Source: Methanoregula sp. (GTDB lineage: Archaea > Halobacteriota > Methanomicrobia > Methanomicrobiales > Methanospirillaceae). Taken from it: 14,179 nt of DNA. A model generated the notes under the pieces. That model saw nothing but the letters and a program-made list of their open reading frames with translations. It searched no databases and had not been told where the DNA came from. Where the stretch lies: positions 1-14,179 of the forward strand of contig JAPKXV010000320.1 of assembly GCA_026394635.1 (NCBI GenBank), in the 5' to 3' direction. Positions 1 through 9,000 of the stretch are shown here, piece by piece. A program made the position numbers and the translations under genes. Each line of letters begins with the position of its first letter. The stretch's first letter is position 1.

Positions 1-779
1 ACCAGTGGAATTCCCGCAACAAAATGCAAAACAAGGATGATCACCGGCTGGTGCACGAGATAGATCACCAGCGAGTGCCTGCCAAGGGCAGCAAGCGGTG
101 ACAGAACATTTGGAGGAATTGCCGGAACCGTAAAAGAACGCCTGCCGCCAGGGTAAATCATCTCGCCGGTGCCAAGCCCGATCAGGACAAGACCGAACCA
201 CGGGAAAAGGGGTGTGTAATCCACGGAATTGAAGTATGCAGGGTGGATTCCAATCGGGCAGAGCCAGAGCGGCCCGGTGATGCCTGCATATGCAAGCACG
301 ATACCGGTTACAATCACAACCGCACCGATCAGGATATTTTTTGAACGGAACCGGAAGAACAGGGGGGAGAGCATGATCGATACGCCGATAGCATGCAGGA
401 TACCGAAGATTACAAACCCCTGCCCAAGATAGAGCCATGTCGCCAGCGTCACGAGGAGCCCGCAGGCAAAGATCCCGGCACCGCGTTTAAGGAATTTTAC
501 CGCCAGCCCACCCGGTGCCATGTCCCCGGCCAACTGCACTGCCCGGGAATGGCTTACCGAGAGTGAAATACCTGCAATGAAAAGGAAAAGCGACGCAGTG
601 GAAAATGCAAAGTATCTCCAGAACCCTCCTGAAACATTCACGGGATATATGTTGAAAAAGTTCAGGTCGAAGACCGTATGGAACACGATCATCATGAGGA
701 TCGCAATGCCCCGGGCAGCATCAAGCTCTGCAAATCTTCCGGCACTGTTCACGCCAGATGATTGGAACAGATCCTTCAT
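1..779 (-). CDS. DUF1624/HGSNAT-type membrane acyltransferase, C-terminus cut by window edge
   Basis: Reading the minus strand from the ATG at 779-777 gives 259 codons with no stop, so the gene runs off the left edge. The N-terminus has the family hallmark R15-F-A-E-L-D-A-A-R-G24 followed by a hydrophobic helix and H34, with D38-L39 just after it. This matches the DUF1624/heparan-alpha-glucosaminide N-acetyltransferase family, in which a membrane histidine is thought to carry acyl transfer. About seven hydrophobic segments follow, ending in SLVIYLVHQPVIILVLH, the usual last helix, so probably only a few residues are missing. The substrate cannot be told; family members acetylate sugars or glycans at the membrane. 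No strong Shine-Dalgarno site precedes the ATG. It diverges from the marker 8 gene across 69 bases. Family assignment is firm, function is not. Confidence 0.82.
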   Translation of the reverse strand, partial: MKDLFQSSGVNSAGRFAELDAARGIAILMMIVFHTVFDLNFFNIYPVNVSGGFWRYFAFSTASLFLFIAGISLSVSHSRAVQLAGDMAPGGLAVKFLKRGAGIFACGLLVTLATWLYLGQGFVIFGILHAIGVSIMLSPLFFRFRSKNILIGAVVIVTGIVLAYAGITGPLWLCPIGIHPAYFNSVDYTPLFPWFGLVLIGLGTGEMIYPGGRRSFTVPAIPPNVLSPLAALGRHSLVIYLVHQPVIILVLHFVAGIPL

Positions 780-834
780 ATGCTCTTGCTTTTGCCGGTG
801 ACAGGTAGTTTTACTTTGAAAAGCACCAAGTTTC

Positions 835-842
835 AGGATGAT
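835..842 (+). promoter_or_regulatory. Shine-Dalgarno site fixing the start of marker 8
   Basis: AGGATGAT resembles the archaeal AGGTGAT core that pairs with the 16S rRNA tail. It lies six bases before ATG 849. The alternative ATG at 762 has no such site and would place the gene across the divergent acyltransferase start. Confidence 0.55.
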
Positions 843-848
843 AGTTAT

Positions 849-1721
849 ATGACAGATGGGCATGAGAACAGGGCAGATGAACATATTATAGAAGCGATTG
901 GCAGGTGCCGGATTATCATAAGGAACGGAAAAGTATCTGAAGTCGGCGATGCGCTGATCAAAGACTGTCCGCTCGCAAAACGGTTCGCGTACCCGATCCC
1001 TGATATTACGAAAGATTCCGTCAAAGCCAACATCGAGCACAGGATACAGGCTTTTGGCATGTGCACTCCTGATCGGGAAGTCCTTGACAGCCGGGAATTC
1101 GTCGGGTTTGGCGCTTCGGAGATCCTGAGCTTCGGGCTGCACGCGGACCTCATCGATGCAGTCGTGCTCGCCTGTGACGGTGCCGGTACCGTCATTGTCA
1201 CAAAACCTGCGCTGGTACAGGGGATCGGCGGCAGGATGTCGGGACTGGTGAAGACATGCCCGTATCCTCAAGTTATGGACAAAATTGAGAAAGCCGGAGG
1301 AATTGTCCTAGACCATAAACATGCAGCAATCGATCAGGTTGCCGGTGTCGCACTTGCACATGCCAAAGGCTACAGGAACGTTGCGGTTACGGTTGCCCTG
1401 CCAGAAACCGCAGCAACAATCCGCAGTGTTTATCCAGACACCATAATCTTTGGTGTTCACGTGACCGGGCTCTCTGGAGAAGAGGCGGAAATACTCGTGT
1501 CTGCGTCCGACCTGGTTACGTCCTGTGCATCAAAGACAATACGGGAGACTGCCGGGGCAAAAGCACTCGTGCAGGCCGGGATCGCCATCCCGGTATTTGC
1601 GATGACAGAAAAGGGCAAAGGTCTCATTATTGAAAAAATCCGCCAGTCCGACGACCCGTTTCTTGTCAAACCTACCCGCCTTCCGTCTCTGGGAGCACGG
1701 CAGCCGGAACCGCTGGTTTAA
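849..1721 (+). CDS. Methanogenesis marker protein 8 (DUF2099 family)
   Basis: A 290-residue soluble protein that I recognise as methanogenesis marker 8, a family found essentially only in methanogens and their relatives and of unknown biochemical role. Visible family blocks are EHIIEAIGRC near residue 11, FGMCT at 69-73, FGASEIL at 87-93, CDGAGTVIV at 109-117, LVQGIGGRMSGLVKTCP at 122-138 and TSCASK at 224-229. It has six cysteines (20, 40, 72, 109, 137, 226) and no membrane segment, so a metal or Fe-S site is possible but unproven. An upstream ATG at 762 is in frame and would add 29 residues. I chose ATG 849 because AGGATGAT (835-842) sits six bases before it, the family similarity begins just after it, and the longer form would overlap the divergent gene's start. 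T-runs follow the stop. Confidence 0.85.
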   Translation: MTDGHENRADEHIIEAIGRCRIIIRNGKVSEVGDALIKDCPLAKRFAYPIPDITKDSVKANIEHRIQAFGMCTPDREVLDSREFVGFGASEILSFGLHADLIDAVVLACDGAGTVIVTKPALVQGIGGRMSGLVKTCPYPQVMDKIEKAGGIVLDHKHAAIDQVAGVALAHAKGYRNVAVTVALPETAATIRSVYPDTIIFGVHVTGLSGEEAEILVSASDLVTSCASKTIRETAGAKALVQAGIAIPVFAMTEKGKGLIIEKIRQSDDPFLVKPTRLPSLGARQPEPLV

Positions 1722-1723
1722 AA

Positions 1724-1769
1724 TTTTTGATTTTTCAGCGCGGTTCCGGAATCCGGGCTCCAGTTTTTT
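1724..1769 (+). terminator. T-rich terminator region after marker 8
   Basis: Two T5 runs (1724-1728, 1731-1735) lie just past the TAA at 1719-1721. A T6 run (1764-1769) follows a small CCGG-AAT-CCGG inverted repeat. Archaeal RNA polymerase stops at such T-tracts without needing a strong hairpin. Confidence 0.45.
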
Positions 1770-1826
1770 CTGGTATTATCTGCCAACCCTGGCCCCATTT
1801 TTGTATGTCAAAATGAGATAATTCAA

Positions 1827-1867
1827 GTGATCAACGATCCCATAATCATGCAAAATTCCATGATCAC
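1827..1867 (+). repeat. Nested inverted repeats in the leader of the J-domain gene
   Basis: GTGATCA (1827-1833) is the exact reverse complement of TGATCAC (1861-1867). Inside lies a tighter hairpin, ATCATG (1845-1850) with CATGAT (1859-1864) around an 8-base loop. The right arms end seven bases before ATG 1874, where a ribosome site would sit. TGATC in the right arm could itself pair weakly with the 16S rRNA tail; no GGAGG-like site is present. The element could be a regulator site or an RNA hairpin that limits translation. Confidence 0.4.
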
Positions 1868-1873
1868 GGACCT

Positions 1874-2824
1874 ATGCCAATAATCACCTACTACCACATC
1901 CTTGGCGTGAAAGACACTGCGACGAGAGGAGAGATTGCCGCAGCGTACCGGAAAAAAATAAAACAATGGCACCCTGACATATGCCGGCACCCGGATGCCG
2001 AAGAAAGGATGAGGGAGGTCAATGAAGCGGCAGAAGTCCTGCTCGATATCAAATTGCGCAAAGAGTATGACACTTCCCTCGCCCGTGAATTATCGTTGTT
2101 TGAGAAAGCACGATCATGGGCAAGGGAAGAACGTCAGAAGGCTGCCGGGGCGGATGAACCCGTTCACCATGAACCTTTCGTCGAAAATGTCAGAAAACGA
2201 AAAACTGCCACACACAACGACCCCTGGATTTCCCCGGGAACGACCCGCTTTGCAGTGGGATTCGGCGCGGCTGCATTTATTTTCCTTGTGCTCCTGGTCG
2301 GAATAGTTACTACCATCACGTCCCTGAGTATGTCCCAGAGCATATCACCCCACACTCCCGGCACTGCTCAGACAGCCCCCTCCGTTCCTTCGGCGGGTTC
2401 TCAATTAGCAATCGAACAGGGTGATGAACTCTTTGCAGCTGGCGATTACGAAGGTGCACTCAGGATGTATGATACTGTTATCGCGCGGAACCCCGGTATC
2501 TCAGACAAAGAAGTCTGGTACAACCGTGGCATCGCACAGAATATCCTGGGACATTACCGTGATGCTTCCTCCTCATTTGACAACGTCCTTGTGATGGCCC
2601 CTTCGGATTCGCTGGCAATGGCACAGAAAGGGGCTGCACTTCTCGGGCTTGGAAGGTATGAGGACGCGCTCGCATATACGGATCGGGCGCTTGCAGGAGA
2701 TTCTGATACTGCGTGGATCTGGAACAACCGTGGTATCGCCCTCACGAGGCTGGGGCAGCAGAAAGAAGCCCGGGCGGCATTCGATAATGCCATGGTAGTC
2801 GCAACGAAAAGATCAGGATATTAA
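1874..2824 (+). CDS. J-domain (DnaJ-like) protein with one membrane helix and C-terminal TPRs
   Basis: A 316-residue protein with three parts. Residues 4-67 form a J domain with HPD at 33-35, the motif by which J proteins stimulate the ATPase of Hsp70/DnaK; the basic helix before it (YRKKIKQW) is also typical. Residues 68-125 are charged. A single membrane helix spans about 126-147 (FAVGFGAAAFIFLVLLVGIV). A Ser/Pro/Thr-rich spacer (150-175) then leads to about four TPR units (178-314). The glycine-rich and zinc-finger regions of classical DnaJ are absent, so this is a class C J protein. The basic stretch before the helix (VRKRK at 106-110) suggests that the J domain is cytosolic and the TPRs are outside. 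It lies upstream of the giant TPR gene, on the same strand, with a 192-base gap. Its client is unknown. Confidence 0.85.
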   Translation: MPIITYYHILGVKDTATRGEIAAAYRKKIKQWHPDICRHPDAEERMREVNEAAEVLLDIKLRKEYDTSLARELSLFEKARSWAREERQKAAGADEPVHHEPFVENVRKRKTATHNDPWISPGTTRFAVGFGAAAFIFLVLLVGIVTTITSLSMSQSISPHTPGTAQTAPSVPSAGSQLAIEQGDELFAAGDYEGALRMYDTVIARNPGISDKEVWYNRGIAQNILGHYRDASSSFDNVLVMAPSDSLAMAQKGAALLGLGRYEDALAYTDRALAGDSDTAWIWNNRGIALTRLGQQKEARAAFDNAMVVATKRSGY

Positions 2825-2904
2825 GTCCGGTTTGGGATAGTTCGCACTATTAGCGATTATCCTGTCCGTGTGCAGGCATGCCGGACCTGTAAAAAGGAGC
2901 GTAA

Positions 2905-2945
2905 AAGTCCGGTTTCGGTTGACAGTTTTTCAACCGCCATTTTGT
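2905..2945 (+). terminator. Possible terminator hairpin after the J-domain gene
   Basis: CGGTTG (2916-2921) and CAACCG (2931-2936) form a six-base stem around a T-rich loop, followed by a T4 run at 2940-2943. A short direct repeat, AAGTCCGGTTT, occurs at 2823-2833 and again at 2905-2915. This could end the J-domain transcript; read-through into the giant TPR gene is not excluded. Confidence 0.35.
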
Positions 2946-2954
2946 TAAGAAGAG

Positions 2955-2975
2955 AATCAATTATTATAATCAGTA
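2955..2975 (+). promoter_or_regulatory. TATA-like promoter of the giant TPR gene
   Basis: An AT-rich patch holds TTATTATAAT at 2961-2970. An archaeal start of transcription would fall about 25 bases later, near 2992, leaving a leader of about 25 bases before GTG 3017. This supports separate transcription from the J-domain gene. Confidence 0.4.
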
Positions 2976-3016
2976 TTAAGATAGTTCTTTGACTACATAT
3001 CCACAGGGGGGGTTGC

Positions 3017-6000
3017 GTGAGAAAGGAGATGAGTGATCAGGAGGGAGCTTACAAATGGTTCAACCGTGGGATCGCGCTTATCAAGCTCGGGCGGTACGAG
3101 GAGGCGACGGCCGAGTTCGACCGGGTGATCTTGGTCCTCCCACGGTATGCCGATGCATGGTACAATAAAGGCAACGCGCTGAACCGGCTCGGGCGGTACG
3201 AGGAAGCAAACAGCGCATATGACAAAGCGCTCGAACTCAACCCCGACCATGCGGTAGCATGGAACAACAAAGGATCCGCACTCAACAAGCTCGGGCACTA
3301 CGAGGATGCGCTTGCCGCGCTCAACCGTGCACTCACTATCGACCGGGATCAGGCGGTGGTCTGGTTCAACAAAGGGACCGCACTTGACAATCTCGGACAA
3401 TATGAAGAAGCGATCAACTCCTATGACCGGGCTCTCACCCTGCGTCCCAGCGATGCCGATGCCTGGAACAACAAGGGCAGCGTGCTGATCAAAATCGGGA
3501 AGTTTGAGGACGCTGTTGCGGCGATCGAGAAAGCGATCAGCATCCTCCCGAAATTTACCGCAGCCTGGTTCAACAAGGGAGGTGCCCTGTGCAGGCTCGG
3601 ACACCTTGAGGATGCACTGGGTGCGTACGATACCGTAAACTCTCTTGATCCGAAGTATGCAGAAGCCTGGAACGCGAGGGGTAAGGTGCTCAGTCGTCTT
3701 GGGAGAACAGATGAGGCGATCGATTCCTTCGACCACGCAATTGCCCACCGCCCGAATTATGCCGGAGCCTGGTTTGCCAAGGCCGAAGCACTTCGCGACA
3801 TCAACCAGGAACAGAAAGCGCAAAGTGTGTATGAAACAGCGGTCGCACTCAACCCGAACTATGCAGAGGCATGGTCGCAGACGGTGTCTGTGCCCCGGAA
3901 GGTACAGGAAGTTCCTGTACCGGTTGAAACACCCGTTGAGATTGATACGCTCCCGGAAGAAGAAATTGAAGATTTGAAGGCCGAAGAGCCGGTTGAACCC
4001 CCTGAGCCGGTTTTTGAGCAGGAGCCGTCAGGAGAGAGAGAAGAAATTGCCGAAGCGGACGATGCAGCGACCTGGCACGAGAAAGGACGCGCACTGGACA
4101 CGACCGGACGTTACGAGGAGGCAGTGGAAGCATACGGACATGCGCTCTCTTTTGACCCGGATAACCCCATTATCTGGAACACTATGGGGAAGGCACAGGA
4201 CAAGATCGGGCTGCACCGTGAAGCGATCGAAGCGTACGACCGTGCACTTGCACTCGATAAAAATGATGCGATCACATGGTGCAACAAAGGTCTGGCACAA
4301 AAGGATCTTGGAAAACTCGCAGAAGCAATTGATTCATACGATGCAGCGATCAAAATCGACCCCCACGACGCTATCGCATGGTTCAACAAGGGGATCATCC
4401 TCCATGGCCTCAACCGTGATACTGAGGCACTGGCTGCGATTGAAACCGCGCTGGTCCTTGAACCGCAGGACTCCCGTGCATGGGTGATCAAAGGCACGCT
4501 CCATAATTCTCTTGGTGCCTTTGAAGAGGCGGTGGCGGCGAGTGACCGTGCAACCACCCTGGACCCTGATAACCCTGTCGCATGGGTAACACGGGGATCT
4601 GCGCTGAGACCGCTTGGCAGGGTACAAGAGGCGATTGAATCATTCAACCTCGCCATCGATCTCGGTACCCGTGATCCCGCTGCATGGAACAGGAAGGGGG
4701 AAGCACTTTCCGAGCTCGGCCGGTACGAAGAGGCGGTAGCGGCATACCAGAGTGCCCTCGATCTTGCTCCCCATGATGCCACCATCTGGAACAGCAAAGG
4801 GCTGGCGCTTGCCAGTTTTGGCATGCATAAGGAGGCACTTGCCGCTTACGTGCAGGCAACCGGGAACAGTCCTGACTTTGCTGCAGCTTGGGCAAATACG
4901 GGGAACACGTTCTCGGTACTTGGGCAATTTGATGATGCAATCCGGGCATTTGACCGCGCTCTTGCTCATGATAGTGACAATCCGGCGCTCTGGTACAGCC
5001 GGGGAGCAGCACTCGCAACGCTGAACCGGTATGAAGAGGCAATCGCCGCGCACGACAGGGCGATCGCCCTGCACCCGGAATACGGGAATGCGTATTCAGG
5101 CAAGGGATCAGTACTTGCTGCTCTCGGCAATCATGAACAGGCCGTCAGCGCTTTTGACCATGCGCTCGCTCTTGAACCTGACCATGCAGCAGTCTGGGAC
5201 CTGCGGGGGAAGTCATTATGGTCGCTCGGGAGGATTGAGGAAGCGGTTGAGTCCTTTGAAAAGTCCATTAAACTCGATCCTGACAACCCTCGTATCTGGC
5301 AGAACAAGGGGGAACTCCACGATCAGCTGAACCAGTACAATGACGCACTCGCATCGTTTGACAACGTGCTCAGCCTTGAACCGGACAATGTCCTTGCAGG
5401 AATCCGCAAGGCCGAAATCCTCTTGAAACTCGGAAGACCGGATGAGGCAATCGCCTCATTTGACCGGGCTATCGCTCTTGATCCCGGCAACGCTGCAGCA
5501 TGGGCGGGTCGGGGGGAGGCGCTTGCGGGGAGAGGGAGCAATGAACAGGCAGTGGAATCGTTTGAGCGTGCCCTCGATATCAATGATCAGGATAGCAGGA
5601 TATGGCGCAGGAAGGGGGAATTACTGCTTGTATTCCGGCAGGATAAAGAGGCAGTTGCAGCATTCGAGCGGGCTGTTGCGCTGAGTCCTGCTGACACCGC
5701 AGCATGGGCTGGAAAGGGTGGTGCGTATGCCAGTCTCGGGAATTATGAACAGGCGATTGCAGCGCTCGATACTGCACTCTCCCAAGAGCCGGACAACACA
5801 GACCTTTTGATACGTAAAGGTGGCGCTCTCCTTTCGCTGAACAGGTTTACCGATGCCCTTCATGCATTCGAGCGGGCTGCCACTTTAAGCCCCGGGAATA
5901 CCGGTGCATGGACGGGGAAGGGCAGTGCTTTAGCGTCTCTTGGGCAGGCAGGAGAAGCACTCGGGGCGTTTGAACAGGCACTCGAAGTGGATCCCCGTTT

Positions 6001-9000
6001 GCCCGATGTATGGGTCAAAAAGGGCGAGTCCCTTGGTGATCTCGGGCAGTTAGATGATGCGATTGCGGCATATGACCGCGCAGTCTCCCTCAAACCTGAT
6101 TATTATGCAGGATGGGCAGGCAGGGGTACTGCACTTGTATCTCTTAGACGGTATCGTGATGCTCTCGAATCTTTTGACCGCGCACTTGCGCTCGAACCGG
6201 CTGACGGACGGGTCTGGATAGCGCAGGGGCGCGCCCTGTTCAACCTGGACCGGTATGACGACTCCCTTTCAGCCTTTGACCATGCACTCGCACTCCAGAA
6301 GGAGAGCGGACCGGCACACTACTGGAAAGGAAGAGCGCTGCACGCCCTCGCCCGGTATCCTGATGCACTTGTGACCTATGAAAAGGCACTTGCAGCAGTC
6401 CCTTCGGATGCAGGAACATGGGCTGCAAAAGGGGATGCACTGAGCAGCATGGGACGGTACGAGGAAGCCATCAGTGCATATACAAATGCACTCACCCTCA
6501 ACCCCTCAGATCACGTTGTCTGGAACAACCGGGGATCTGCGCTGAACGAACTCGGGCGCTATGACGAGGCGATCGACGCATATGACAAGGCACTGTCGCT
6601 CTCTGCCAATGACCCTATTGTCTGGAACAACAAGGGATCTGCGCTCATCAATCAAGGGAATTATGACCGTGCCCTTGGCATTTTTGATACTGCGATCGGG
6701 CTTGCACCGTCCTATGCACAGCCATGGTATAATAAAGGGCACGCACTCGATGCACTGGAGCAGTATGAGGAGGCGGTCGCTGCCTACGAGACCGCTCTCA
6801 CCATCGTCCCGAACTATGCCGATGCATGGTACGGCAAAGGGAAAGTGCTCGCAGCCCTCGGCCGCAACGACGAGGCTGTTGCAGCATACCGGAAAGCGAT
6901 CAGCATTCATCCATCCCATGCAGAGGCATGGTCAGGTCTGGGTACCACGCTCGAAGCACAGCACCAGTATGAAGAAGCGATCGACGCTTTTGAACATGCG
7001 CTTTCAATCGATCCACAGAACGCCTTGATCTGGTCAGCAAAGGCACATGCATTAACCAACGTAAAGCGTCACACCGAAGCACTCGCGGCGTTTGAGCGGG
7101 CAATCAGCCTTGAACCGGAGAACGCTGCAATCTGGCTTGCGAAGGGGTCGGCACTTCAGGACACCGGCAGGCTGCCGGAGGCAGCTGATGCCTGGGAACA
7201 TGCCACCGCCATGGACCCGGCATCCACAGAAGCATGGTTCTCCCTGGGAAGAGTCCTGTGCACGCTCGGAAGGTACCGGGAAGCGGTTGCTGTGCTCGAC
7301 CGAGGGCTTTCCCTTGAACCGGTCAATGCAGGCGCCCGGGCAACCAAAGGGCAGGCACTTGAGAGCCTCGGGAGGGCAGAAGAGGCGATCCGGGAGTACG
7401 ACCAGGCGCTTGCAGCCCAGCCGGAGAACGCCCTGTTCTGGGACCTGCGCGGCAACGCCCTTTCGGAGTTCGGGAGGCATACAGAAGCACTGGAAGCATA
7501 TGACCGGGCGCTTGCCATCGATCCGGACAATGCTTCGGTCTGGAACAGCCGTGGCAACACATTGTCGGCACTCGAACGCTACTCAGAAGCTATCGACGCT
7601 TATGACAAGGGGCTTGCACACGAACGGGACGATGCCACGCTCTGGTTCAACCGTGGGCTCGCGCTCACCTGCCTTGAGCAGTACGCTGACGCGCTGGAGG
7701 CATATGACCACACCCTCAAGCTTGCACCCGATGACGCGGATGCGTGGAATAACCGGGGGAACACGCTGGAGCGGCTGGAGCGGTTTGAAGAGGCAACAGA
7801 GGCGTACGACCGGTCGATTGCCATTAATCCTGAGGACGCTGTCGTCTGGTATAACAAGGGGAATGTCCTCCGCCGGCGTGATAGGGTACAGGAGGCTGTC
7901 GCTGCATATGACCGGGCAACCACGATCAGTCCGGGCGATGCAGAAGCATGGTTCTCGAAAGGGTCAGCGCTTTTCGATCTCGGGATCTACAACGACGCAA
8001 TAACCGCACTCGATCAGGCGCTGTCGCTTGCCCCTGACCATGATGGTGCATGGTACTGGAAAGGTCTGGCGCTGGCAAAGATGGGGCATGCCGAAGAGGC
8101 AATCGCTGCCTTTGACCGTTCCCTTGAAATCAATCCCCAATTCTCTGATGCATGGTACGGCAAGGGCATGGCATTCTCATCTCTTAAAAAGTATGAGGAA
8201 GCGGTTGCCGCATTCGATGCCTCGCTCGCTTCAGATGACCATGCTGCCGCCGGATGGTTTGGCAGGGCGGATTCGCTCCAGCATCTCGGACGGCAGAACG
8301 ATGCGGTCAATTCGTACGAGCACGGACTTGCCATTGACTCCCTGAACACCAGTGCATGGTATAAAAAAGGAGATGCACTGTACGATCTCGGACAATATCC
8401 TGAAGCACTGGCTGCTTATGAACGGACGCTTTCCCTCGATCCTGCCCGGACTGCCGCGTGGAACGGGAGGGGGTCTGCACTGATCGGGCTCGGGCGGTCT
8501 GAGGAGGCGGTTGCTGCGTTTGACCGGGCGCTTATGATCGACCCGGATGATCCGGTCGTCCTCTACAACCGGGGCACTGCGCTGGAGAGCCTGAACCGGT
8601 ATGATGAATCCGTGGCTGCGTATGACAAGGCAACAGAACACCTGCCAAAAGACGCAGACCTCTGGCACAGGAGAGGACTTGTCCTCCTGCGGCAGGGCAG
8701 GTTTGAAGATGCAATCGCATCGTTTGACCACGCACTTTCTGTACAGCCTGATGATGCCGTGGTCCTGCACAACAAGGGACTTGCACAGGTCCGTACCGGA
8801 AAACCGGAGGACGCGATCATCTCCATCGATAAAGCTCTTGTCCTCAACCAGAACGATGCCGCCGCATGGAACAATAAAGGGACCGCACTGAGCATGACCG
8901 GAAGGAACGAGGATGCTGTCCTCGCATATGACCATGCCCTTGCCCTGACCCCCGATGATGCGGATGCATGGTTCAACAAGGGCAACGTCCTGACTGATCT

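Noticed and set aside
520..801. Plus-strand frames at 229-432 and 520-801
   Set aside because: They lie opposite the acyltransferase gene, whose minus-strand translation has clear family motifs; the plus frames have none.
762..848. Upstream in-frame ATG for methanogenesis marker 8
   Set aside because: It has no ribosome site, overlaps the divergent start and adds residues unlike the family.
2993..3823. A 276-codon minus-strand frame over TPR block A
   Set aside because: It is also a periodic shadow of the TPR units, with no family similarity and no ribosome site.
4111..4824. A 237-codon minus-strand frame in TPR block B
   Set aside because: Ser/Ala-rich antisense product of the repeats with the same periodicity.
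7092..8003. A 303-codon plus-strand frame in a second reading frame of the TPR gene
   Set aside because: Biased Arg/Thr/Ser/Gly composition and 34-codon periodicity show that it is an out-of-frame reading of the repeats.
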